A stretch of 64,000 nt of DNA. It comes from Trichinella spiralis. Its lineage: Eukaryota; Nematoda; Enoplea; Trichinellida; Trichinellidae. Below are positions 33,517-45,586 of the stretch, piece after piece; within the stretch, counting starts at the first letter, position 1, and each line of letters begins with the position of its first letter. Where the stretch lies: assembly GCA_000181795.3 (NCBI GenBank), contig CM012955.1, positions 9,251,931-9,315,930 on the forward strand, given 5' to 3'. The position numbers and the translations under genes were made by a program. The notes beneath the pieces are model-generated. The model was not told the origin of the DNA. It saw only the letters and a list, made by a program, of their open reading frames with translations, and ran no database searches.

Positions 33517-34953
33517 ATAAACAAATCATTGCGTATCCTTCATTTTCAACATATTTATTATTAAATGCATTTTACTTTCTAATATGAACGGCAGCGTGTT
33601 AAAATATACGCATTCTTTGAGAAACGACAACCTGTCAAATCTTGAAAACTCTGTTCTTTTTTTAAGTCAAATAAATGAATTTTTCAATTTTTGAAATAAA
33701 AAAGTTACATTCTTGAGTGTTGAATGAGATGTGAAATTGAAAATTTCAATTTCAATTTGATGAAAACATCTTGCAATATTTTGAAACAATTATGTTGCTT
33801 TTTGTTGAATTTATTTTTAAATTAAAAAAAGTAAAACTTGTAAAGTAGAACGAAATGTCAAATTTGATGACATGAGAAATGTATTTTAACATTGAAATGG
33901 AGAAACTTTGATGTTGATCATGCTAGTAACCACAACTGAAGCACCAGAGTATGGAATGTATTTTTTGTTAAATGCTCATTTGATCTGTATAAATTTAGCA
34001 AATAACAAATTTATACTACATTTTTATAATAATTTGACATTTAAATAATTTTGACAAATTTTCATTGCAGTTTCAAACTAATATTTAAAGTTAAAAAAGT
34101 ATTCTTTATCATGTGTTACTTAAATTTTATTATTTAAATTTGAAAAACTATAAAAATTTTAATTCTTAAATCACAATTAATATAATCCGTTCGACAAATA
34201 TGTATACAAAAATGGATTTATTTGAAGAAAAATGCTATTATTATCGTATTGTACCTGTTATTCATAAATAGAACGTTACAGTAGACCAAAAATAACTGTA
34301 AAAATACATTATGTTAAAAATAACAAATAGCATTTGTTTATTGAAACATTGAAGTTTTCTGGTGACTCATCTGTTGTTGTGTTATGATTACTTGCATCAC
34401 GAACTTTTTAAAAATAAATTTTACATAATATATTCATTCATTCAGTGAATTTAAACGCCATTGTTCCAGTTATATAGATATTTATAGAAACAATTAAAAA
34501 AAAACTGCATCAATAAAACTCCTTTTAAATTGCATTTCTGACAACCGTCATGTTTTTCTGTAGAAATTTTGCAATCACACTATGGCTTTTTGGTGATCTA
34601 CGTGCACTTGCTATGCTATAACAAGGAAAACGGTTTTAGATTGCAATCTTGCAAAGTTGTGCTGCAATTACAATTAAAATTTCAACTTTCCAGTACTGAT
34701 TCTCTTCATTCGCATAAACCTTCACGCAGATGTGATATTACAAATATTTTTTTAATTTCGCACACATTTCAAAATACGATTTTGTCTTAATTTCAACGTA
34801 ATCAATCAGTCACCATTATTTATAAACAGTCAAAAGTATTCTGTGAAATCAGTTGCATAATTAAAAGCAAACAGGATGGGAAAAATATTTGTCATAAGTT
34901 TCCCAACTAAACTACAAGCATACTGATATTAGAAGATATTAATCTGAGTTAAT

Positions 34954-37900
34954 TTATTCATTTAGTATGATGTGCCTGGATTTGCCGATGTTCATTCCAG
35001 CTTGAGTTGCGCCCTTGTTGCTTCCATATTGTAAACCTATAACGCATTCACCGGCTCGTATTTGTTCTTCGGTCCATTCGCGCTTTTCGCCTTGTGCTTC
35101 TTTTGGACCCAACGATGGCTTGTTAAATTTTTCTGCCTGAAAATTTTAATTTTGAATCATAATACAGTAAACGAACTACAGTATGATCATCATCACTTTT
35201 CTGGCCACCGATGATAAGCAGATCAACACGGAATTTGGATCTTGCGCTTCGTACAAATCCACAGTCATGAAACTTTCCGTTTTTGGTATTCCAACGACAG
35301 TTTCAGCAAAATTTAAAAAATGATTTATATTTTCCATCTGCTTGAAAGCCATTTTACTGTCGTTTATTTTTTTAATTGCGCCTGGTTGCAATGCGTTCGC
35401 CAATCTAAATGTCAAATTTCACACGGTAAGTTTTTTGATGTTATTTTATTCTTTTATCATTGCAATAACTGCCGCGTTGAACAAACCAACTGTCATAAAA
35501 TTGAAACAAATTGCAATCAATTATTCTTACCCTGGCAGTGGAAAATTTCAAATTTCATCATTGAAGTTGCAATCAAAATAGTAGTAAGTTGTTTGGCTAG
35601 TGAAGTCAATGTTGCAGCATGTTTTTGTTTCTCCTCTCGCGATAAATTGTTGTGTGGTAAATGAAACTTGAACAGCTATGTAATTTGAAGTCAGACGCGA
35701 TTAGACCTTGTCCAAAGTCACGAATACGTGAAAAACGGATATACAAAAATTAATTTTTCATTCTTATGATTAATATTTATAATTATTTTGAAAACATGAT
35801 GCCAGTTGTCTTTTTTCCAATTATTTTCAGTTTATCAAAAACAGTGTAGCTTGTTAACGGTTTGTTTATCAGTAATTTGTACGTTGAAATGAATTTTCAC
35901 ATACAGCTAGGCACAAATTCAAAAATGGAATAAACGAGAAAAACTCCAGTCAACATTCATTGTTCTTGTTTATTGGGTCGCCGTTTATCTTATAACTGGT
36001 TTATTAAAATGCAATAAGATGAGTAGCCCTTGAAAATTTAATAATCAGGCAATCATTGTAAAGTGTTTAACAGTCTTTTGTAATAGATTTTTCATGCCAA
36101 AAGTTAGAAACTTTTTCCCTGAAGAGCATTATTGAACATTACCTTTTCGTTCAAATTATTCAATAGTAACTAATAATACTTCAAGTAATTATTTATTGAT
36201 TGGCATTATAAATTCAACTTTCAATTGCATCAGCAGTTCACTATCAATATTAAATAATAACTCATAAGTTTCAATAATGGGATATGCAAAATATATTCAA
36301 AAAAATATTTGAATGACTTTGCTATAACTAAACTTTGCATAAGCTTTTTTTAAATTTTATCATAAATCACGTATTAGCGTGTAATTATAATATATTCAAA
36401 TTCAACATTATTTTTATGCAATTCAGATTTGCATTATCAGCAGTGTGTGAAATGAAATTGCAACAATAAAGTATAATTTTGATAAGGTTTGAAAGATAAT
36501 GATACTGTAAATTTGGAAATTAAAATTGAAGTATGTGATGTCTTGTTTTCATTTATCATTTTATGGAATAAAAGCAGACAATGACATTTATTTGATCAAG
36601 ACAAATTCATCAGCGTTGTTGCTGCCACCCTGAAAAGTCGAGCAATATCGAACTGAACGAGAAAAACCTGTATACATAACTGATAAAGTAATTCAAAAGG
36701 CTATTGTAGATGCATGACTGGATTCCCAGATACTTCTTCAGTATCATCTTAATGATTATAAACTAACCTTGGCTTCTCGTTTCAAATATCTATGATAAGC
36801 GAATTTTAATTCACTGCATATTTTTTCATGATAAAAAATGTGAATACTTTTGTCCTGAATCATCAAAATTAAACAAGCCATGCTTGCTGCACGACTGTCA
36901 CTGTTTGTTTGCCACAGACAAATTGGAGCATTGTCATTTAATGTGAAGCAGTTGTAATTCATATATATGATCATTAACGAAATATTCCAGTTGTCGAATG
37001 TTCAAGCTTCCACATTGAACGTAAAAGGAGACTTGAAACTATGTTCTACAGCAGATTGTCGATTTGAATTCAAAACTCGAAAATGGGTGTGCATTGCAAC
37101 GCCTGATTGCACAGCTTTTCAATTGTAAAAATAAATGCAAAACATCCTTTTCTCATTTCGGTCATTAATTTATTTAACAAAAACGTTTATCATCTTCTCT
37201 TTGTTAGTTTATTATTCAAGTTAGTTTTATCAAATAATTGAAATTCTGCTTCGTATTTGCAATTTTTTATCCAATAATAACTAAATGCATACACACCATA
37301 CATCTATTTCATCATAACTGTGTAATTTAGAAATTTAGAAAACTTGTAATAAAATGCGAAATACTATTCATAAAATAATAAATTATTAAACAATTCTAAA
37401 GTGTGTTTAGATAATTGCTAATCCTGCTTTATAATAATTGCTATTTGACGGACTTTTAAATACTGAAATGATCAGGAATATCCATTAGTAATTAATTGCA
37501 AGGTTATGAAAAAAACAAAAAAGATTTTAAAAAGTTGGAACAGTGAATTTTATCGTACTTATAAATACGTTTGTCTGAAAGTTATTTTATAAAAGAACAC
37601 TAATAATACCTGCAAAGGACGGTTCCATCTTTTAAGACATTTATGAAATTTTCCATTGAACCATCAGTGTTTAAATCTTGCTGATTGCTAACGTCAGAAA
37701 TCCACTTCAATATTTGTTCTGCTAGTTGGCAGTTGTATTTACTTTGAATCTAAATTAAAGTATGCTGATTTTTCCAACGGGCATAAATGGCATTTATCAA
37801 ATTGTTGACCAGAGCAATTCATTTGTACTGTTCAATATCAATTGGATTAAGAAAGATAATATACTGCGCATTGAAATTCGTAAGATAATTCATAGAATGG

Positions 37901-38277
37901 TTATCTTATCATTAATAAAAGCGTGAATGTTATGAAATTGAGCATGATAATGATAATGATTAAATATTATTTACTTTAATAACTTGTTTTAGAAAATAGA
38001 ATTTTTTATTAACTTTATATTTACTAGCCAAAAATAATATTAACAATAAATATTTTGCATGCTTATTTATTTGCAATTAAGTAGATTGTGGTTCGTAAAA
38101 TTTTATTTACAATTATTTGGAAGTGAAATTTTTGAAATGTTAAAATTTAGAAATTTCTGTGCAAATGGAATTTATTTTCTAAAAAATTAGACGAATTTTA
38201 TTGTTACTTCAAAATGTGGAAAATATCACCTTTGCGTGAGCTTCAGCTGCAATACCAGATTTATCAGCACGTGACAT
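34954..38277 (-). CDS. Transgelin / calponin-family muscle protein (Mp20-like)
   Basis: Four minus-strand exons in phase: 38277-38230, 37749-37610, 35404-35197, 35136-34954; 192 residues, the usual size. The start is MSRADKSGIAAEAHAK, matching family N-termini. The calponin-homology domain runs from about 25 to 130: [62 protein letters not shown]. After FNKPSLGPKEAQ comes one calponin-like repeat, VIGLQYGSNKGATQAGMNIG, near the C-terminus. Transgelins bind and bundle actin filaments, in invertebrates mainly in muscle. Intron 2 is 2.2 kb, long for this window. The stop codon overlaps an AATAAA hexamer (34958-34953), so the 3' UTR may be very short or another signal is used. Identity is secure; substrate isoform is not. 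Confidence 0.94.
35405..37609. other. Long intron of transgelin gene
   Basis: About 2.2 kb of AT-rich intron sequence. ORFs on either strand here lack homology that I can recognise. No nested gene or structured repeat was seen. Confidence 0.6.
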
Positions 38278-39805
38278 TGTCAAGCGAAACTGTGATGCGA
38301 CGAACGTCAAGCTGTTGTATATGCCTGGTAAAAGTGCGTAAAAGCAGTAAAAAGCGTAGCCTGATAAATAAATCAGCCAATGAAAACGCTTGCCTTTGAC
38401 AATAATGCTTATGACTAACGACTAACCCACACACCAGCATTTTATTGGTCAGCAAATATGTGACATTGGTCATTGTGTTGTAAAAATTTGTGTAATTTTA
38501 TTGGCAAATAGCAGAGTAGATTGGAAAACATTTCTGCATGTCTCTTTTGCATTAGTATCGGACAAAAGCGGTGCAGCATCATTTCATTTAGAATCGCTCG
38601 GCATGGTCTGATTTTTTTTTCATTGTTCTTTTCAAATTTTGTAACTAAGCAAAGAAAATTTCTTCAAGCACGTTTGGAATAGATTCAACATGTTTGAGTA
38701 CAGTGTGACACATTGAACTAATGCAGGAACAGCGTGCATTCCAGAGATACTTTGAATTCTTTAATAAAGGTTTGGAATAAATACACTATTGCGATTATTA
38801 ATGTTATTATTAGTGCATAATTTATAACTATATTGGTCTGTTAACCAAGTATCACGCAGTGTTTGAATTATTATTTGTATGAAATCTTTTGTTGCAATTT
38901 TTCATTGAGGACTGGGAAATAGTCATATCAGAAAGTAATGCATCAGTTCAATAGATAGGTCACAGTCATTATTAATTAAATATTTCATTTAATTTTGCGC
39001 AAACGTGATTTCAAATGTCAAATAGCGCTCACTTTCTCCATAGCCTATAGTATTTGAAATAGTTTTAATTTTTCAATAAAATATCTGGATTATCAGGACA
39101 ATACAATATTCTTTATAATTTTAAAGTGATTTTCTTTAATTTTGATAAATAACTTTGTAATTTTCTCGTAGCAGCCAACTGATCATAAATTGCAATATTC
39201 TTATTCCAGCATTTTCCAATAGCTACTGATCACGTCAGAGGCGCTGAAGCGTTTTACCACTGATAATATGTTTAATGTTCTCTTTGGCAATTAATTTTAC
39301 ATAAATACGATAATTACAGTAACTTCTGACATTATTTTACTATATTGTTTGCATTATTTATTCGCTGTGTTTATGCATACTTATTTACCAATGCACGGCA
39401 GTGTTGCTGGAAAATATCTGAAAATAGATAAATCATCCCTTACTTAAAAATTAAATTGAAGATATAGATTTAATACATTTTTAATAAAAATTGATACATT
39501 TTATGTTTTTATTGCTGAAGATGAAATGGTTTTGTGCTGAGATTCAAAAATCAAAGTTTACTCTCGTTTAGCTTTATGCGGGATGCATATTTTTCTTTTA
39601 GAATACATTTAATGTAATGATAGAAATACAGCTCTAGTCAACTGGCAGTTTTTGCTAAGACTACTGTTTCTAAGCAAAAACAATCGAAGAAGCGGAAGCT
39701 AAAGCTTGTGAGTTTGTGATTATCGATCGAACTGAACTTTCAGTAGAAATTAGCTGAAAAGCAAACTACATCGCAAACTGACAATCTAGACAACTGCAGA
39801 TCGAT

Positions 39806-39872
39806 TATATGTATATACATATATATTATATGTGTATATATATATGCGTGTGTGTGTGTGTGTGTGTATAAT
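39806..39872. repeat. Mixed (TA)n(TG)n microsatellite
   Basis: TATATG, TATA and TGTG runs over about 65 bases between transgelin and AP180. Confidence 0.85.
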
Positions 39873-40410
39873 ATGTATAATAAATCGATCTTGAAGTACG
39901 TGAGCATTGTAATGTGCGTTAAATATGGCTTAAAGCTGTCGAAGCGCGATCGATATGAATGGCAGAAACTGTTATTCCGTAATGCGTGGATATTATAGAA
40001 TGACTTGATAGCGGTAAAATTAAATTTAAATAATAACGTACTTTATTAATTTTTTTTCGAGTATAAATAGTTTCAAAACTTGAAAAAGAATGTTATCAAA
40101 CTTTTGGATTACTGTAACAACCTACATTCCATATACTGTAATTGTTGTTAGTGAGCAACGCGATTTGTGAGCTCGGCTGCCCAACGCAGTGTTCATTTGT
40201 TACGCGTTTCCAGAGGCTCGTGTTTCTAATTTCGTAAAAGTACACTAACAGTATTATGTTTATGAATTGTCTGCATGTGTTTTACCTTTGAAGTACATTG
40301 AAAATAAGCATACAATATTATTTTGGCAGTTTAAAGTTGACGAGTTGTTTTAAACTATTTTTGAACTATGTTTGTTTTAAATCGGCTAATTTTAAAGTGG
40401 ATACGTTGCG

Positions 40411-40422
40411 TTTTTGTTTTAG
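40411..40422 (+). promoter_or_regulatory. Splice acceptor directly before AP180 ATG
   Basis: A T-rich tract ending in TTTTAG abuts the start codon with no spacer. It must be the end of either an upstream UTR intron or a spliced-leader trans-splice site; no upstream exon was identified. If an upstream coding exon exists, the N-terminus would be longer, but the family aligns from just after this ATG. Confidence 0.5.
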
Positions 40423-43400
40423 ATGGATAAAGTTTTACACGCACCGATGCCGTTCACAGCCAGTGGACAAACTCTGAATGACCGTTTGACGGCCGCATTC
40501 CATTCACTAGCCGGCTCTCAATTGGGAAAGACGGTATGCAAAGCGACCACAGAAGAGGTTATGGGTCCAAAGAAGAAGCACTTGGACTGTAAGCATGTTT
40601 TTATTTCTGTATAATTATTCCATTGTTGGCCAAGCAGTTTTTGCTTTTCCTGGGTGTTTATCTAATTTCTCATTGATCCGATGTGACACTTCTGTTTGTC
40701 AACAAAGGTGGTCGCCGCTTTGTAGAATTTTCAAGAGATAAGTTTCAATGTTTGCCTACAATGATGAATAATGACGATATGGGTAATATTTGAACATGAA
40801 ATACATGTACGGTTGTGGGAAGGATTTTGAGGCGAAAAATGTAAGCTTGTCATACTGTCGTTCGTTGGGCGTTGAGTTCGTTCAGCTTTTTGAAGTGGTT
40901 GGTATTTGTTTCTCAATTTCTCAAGGCGTTCTAGTTCAAGGAAGGCTTCTTTGTTTCTGAGTTGAAACAAGTTTTTTTTCCACTTTTATAATTTTGCATT
41001 AATTTTGAAATTTGTCGTGCTGTTGGCGGCTGTGAAAAGAGATTTTATTTCCATTCCGACATAGGGTGGAGTTTTGCCGGTGATCCGCTTCGGTTGGTGC
41101 ATTCCGTCGAGAACGTCAATCGATCGATCGATTTGGCCGCCGCTAATTGAAAACTCCAATTATTAGCGAGGCGAATTTCTGGGCGCTTGATCGACGCGAC
41201 TTTGTGCATTTGCACAAAATGTCGTTACTCGACGACGAACAGCACGTCGATTATCGATGGAAAAATTAAACCAGCCGGTCCGGCAAAATTGATTCTCAGA
41301 CTGCGGATTCATTTCTAAGAGGTTGTCTAAATTACAGTAGTCGATGCATTCGAACGATGACACTTTTCAATGCGTTGTTCTTTTTTTTATTTTTTGAAAT
41401 AACTTTGTGTAATTCTGAAAAGTTTCATCGGCACATTCTTATGTATGTAAACTTTGATCAGCATTCTTGTCTTGTAAAGTGTATGTACACTGGTGAATAA
41501 TGTTCGAAGAGGTTGTTGATTGGCAAAAAATTGACAAAGTTTGTCAGATGTGAAAACGAAAAGAAAGCAATTTCACTTTACACCGAACGATATACGTTTT
41601 TTATGCAAACAAATGACAGACAGTATGTTTCACTTCGCAGTATTTGCTGTTTTCTTATCTACTGTTGAATAGGAAGGAGAATTGAATGACGAAGAATGGA
41701 AGAGGTTTTTTCTTTATTTATTCAACCATTTCAGAGCAGTTTAGTTGAAATATTGACAAATGGCAACTGATTTCAATGTACATTACATATATATGTATAT
41801 ATATATATATGTGGGTGTGTGAGAGAGCAAGATTATAAAGCAAATTGAAAATGTCACTATTCACTGAAAAGCACTGAAAATATGTTTGCTGTCGTTTGTC
41901 ACATTTGCTTGTTTGTCATTCTCAGGAAAATGGACTTCTCTTCTTGTTGAATTTTCTTTTTCAGTTTTGCGGCAAGGAGTCAGTAATTTGGATTAGTTAA
42001 ATGGAATTTATTAAATATTGCAATGTAAATTCTATTGCAGTCGTTGTTTTGACTTTTTGAATAAATTTGGTAAATTTGTGGGTTGTTTATTGTGCTCTTG
42101 AGCTTGGCTTCATCATGCTTACCATGTTGTTATCAGGTGTTGCATTTGATTTTTGTAAGAGTTGTGTGTTCATATGCAATGTTACAGTTGCTTTTCTGAA
42201 ATATTGATTCAATAATAAATTAGATGATTGTTGTCGAGGTTCGAAATGACAGTACTTTTTGTTTCAAGTAACTAATTTTGTACGGAAAAAAAATTTCGTT
42301 TGAAACATTCAGAAGCGTATATGAGACGCAATGTTGAATATGATTTTTCAATGAGATGCATTTCACGTATTACAAATAAGCAGTTTTTCAGAATAAAATA
42401 TACAATACTGTAAAGGAAAGCCATTTTTTAAAATGTATTATTTTCTAGACTTACTTCACTGTTCCCATGAACCGAACGTTAGCATTCCGCACCTGGCGAA
42501 TTTACTTTTGGAACGTACGCAGAATACAAATTGGTGTGTGGTGTTTAAAGCGTTGATTACGATTCACAATTTGATGTGCTATGGAAATGAGGTGAGTATT
42601 TGATTTTTTCTTTCATGTGAAACTTTTCATATATTACAAGATAGTGAAAAGTGATGACAAGTGGCTTGACTAGTTGATCACCGTTGCATGGTTTATTTTC
42701 AGCGTTTTCTGCAATACTTGGCTTCGTTGAATGCTGCGTTCAATTTGGCAAATTTTTTGGACAAAACCACCGTCCAAGGTTATGACATGTCAACGCATAT
42801 TCGTCGTTATGCGAAATACATCGGCGAAAAAGTGAACACTTACAGATTGATGGCTTTCGACTTTTGCAAAGTGAAACGAGGGTAATTCAAGTTTATACTT
42901 ATTTATTTGTTTGTTTTAATCGGTTGCTTTCTTAAACAATTAATGCAAATGTTTTTCTTTGCACACTGATTGAAAAATTTTGCTCAGTGACTTTGTAAGT
43001 AAGTGTAAGAATGGACGTGATTTTTATGTTTATGTTTGATTGGTGGTAAATCAATTGATTGCCGTGTTATAGTTTCACACTTAGCTGGCAAGTAGAATTG
43101 ATGTCGCTTGGACGGCTTTTATATATACATTGTGCAAAGAGGCGACGTAGCGTAGTCATTCATTATAAATTGATCATTCTCAAATTGTTGTTAGTCTCTC
43201 TTTTTAAAGAAGGAAACTCCTACTTATTTGGATTAGGTGAATATGTGTCTTAAAATCAGTTTAATTATTTATTTACTTCAACTTTACTTTTATCTTGTTG
43301 TTTTTTGGTTGTTGACAGTCTGGGAAAATGATTTATGAAATGGCAAGATTGATGCATCTTGGGACAGCTGGAAATTAACCTTGACATTTCTTTACTGTAG

Positions 43401-45544
43401 CTTATTGACAAAGATTTTACAAAAGTGAAGTTTTTATAAAAAATCTATTCAAATATTTACAAGTTAATTGACTTGTGTGGATAGGAATTATTCTTTGTTT
43501 TTTTTTCTTAATATTTCATTTTAATTAATTATGAAATTGGTGTTTTTGTGATACTTTGCATTTCTCTCATTGCAATATTCAATTAAATGTGTACCACAAA
43601 AAGAAGGGAAACAATCCGTTTATCATTTTAATTTTTCAGTGCTCAGAAGTAATTTTCATACCAATTGTGCACGTGGTTGTTAATTTCAATATATTAAATA
43701 TGTGACGAGTGTTTTAAAATATTTTATTTACGCGTTTGTTTAGCCGTGATGACGGTTTATTACGTACGATGCCGGTTGATAAGTTGGTGAAAACGTTGCC
43801 CGTTTTGCAAGGGCAAATCGACACGCTTCTTGAGTTTCAGGTGATATGCTGATGAAAAATTATTATTTTTGAATTTTTTTTCTTTCATTTTTCATATTTC
43901 TCTCTTTCAGGTCTCTCCGAATGATTTGACAAATGGCGTGATCAATAGCTGTTTTATATTGATGTTCCGCGATTTGATTCGTCTGTTCGCTTGTTACAAC
44001 GATGGCATTATAAACTTGTTGGGTAAAATGATAGTCGACAGTGAAAAATGTTGTGAATTGAATATTTATTTATTTCATGTAGAAAAGTACTTCGAAATGC
44101 CGAAAAAGCAATGCAAAGAAGCTTTAGAATTGTACAAGAAGTTTCTCACTCGTATGGATCGAGTGGCTGAATTTTTGAAAGTGGCAGAGGTGTGATTATT
44201 AATATTCAGAAGAAGAAAAGATTACAACTTTTTGTAATATTTAGAACGTTGGCATAGACAGAGGAGAGATTCCAGATTTAGCTCGCGCTCCGAGCAGTCT
44301 GTTGGACGCTCTCGAAGTACACTTGGCGTCGTTAGAAGCGCAGAAAGGTGGTAGCCGAGTTACTTCACCTTCTACAACATGGTAACATACCCGGATGCTT
44401 TTTATTATTTCCTGCTCTTAATTTTCATTAAACTATAACTTTTTTGTCAAATTTCAGTGTCAATCTTGCCAGTCAGTTGCCAGCGCAAAATCAGCGAGAT
44501 CCGTTTAGCATCACCACCAACACCACTACGACTGATTCTGGTGTTTATCCGGATTTGGATGCAATGAATTCCTTGCGTGTAGGAGCGGTACTTTTTTTAT
44601 TTGGCATTTTATATTAATTTCTGCTTTTCCTATTGTAAACGTTTCAGCGGGAAAAGACGACCCTATCTGAGGTGCCGTTTAGCGTCATGCATGCAGCCGC
44701 TGCATCCACGTCATCATTTAACCCGTTTGCTGATCCTGAGCCGACAGATCGTCATCAGGTGAAATATAATTGATTTATTATTATTATTATTATTATTATT
44801 GCTCACTTGTTTAGCTTTTGATGATTGAATTATGTTTTATTTAGGAAGAGTTGCTGATGTGGAACACAAATCCATTTGCCGATAATTACCCTCCAGTTAG
44901 CGCTACACCGCCTTTGCAGCCACAGCCAGCGGCGACGCAATTTATCCCCAACGTGGGATGGAATGTACCACAAGTACAACAGCAACAACAAGTTGGTGGT
45001 ACGCAGTAGCTGAATTGCTCAACATTAGTAAAAGTAAAAAATTTTTTTAATATTTCATTTTTACTTTTCAGGAGCACCATTTGCGACCAATGGTCACGCA
45101 CCGATGAATACGATGAATTTTGCAAGTGAAGAGTCGTTTGGTCGGGCTTTTGCTAGTGGTGGTGTTGTAGGTGGTGGAAGTAGTGGTGGCGTGAGTCAGT
45201 CGACCACAGCAGGTAAAGCTAACAGTATTTTTATCAAATATTTATTTACATTTTTTGTGTTTTTCCATATTTATTGAAAATATTGTTGTATATATATTTG
45301 TAATGATGAATATGTTGTCGATTTCGCTTTGACAAGCACAACGCGTCCTGTGTACTTGCTGCACGTCTGTTTATTATTCTGTTGGAGACGCATTTTTATT
45401 GTTTTGTATATTTTATGTAAAATTGTTTGTTGTTGTCAGTGTTTTTGTTTTTTCTTGTTGCCATCCATTGCAGTATCGGCCGAAGAATTTGTTTCATCAC
45501 TAGGTAAGTCAGTAAACTTTGTTTTCAACTAACTGTTCCGCTTC

Positions 45545-45586
<42 letters not shown>

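Larger units (their letters stand above)
32912..34953. other. Convergent intergenic region SLC22-like/transgelin
   Basis: About 2 kb of AT-rich sequence between converging genes. It holds a GTTAC/GTTAT pentamer repeat (33325-33375), a perfect 10-bp hairpin (33491-33516) and AATAAA at 33670-33675. Open frames near 32853-33445 are hydrophobic products of AT-rich sequence with no homology I recognise. Confidence 0.5.
38278..40422. other. Divergent intergenic region transgelin/AP180
   Basis: About 2.1 kb between divergent genes, expected to carry both promoters. It contains a mixed TA/TG microsatellite at 39806-39872. A pyrimidine-rich AG lies directly before the AP180 ATG (40411-40422). No ORF resembles a known protein. 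Confidence 0.5.
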
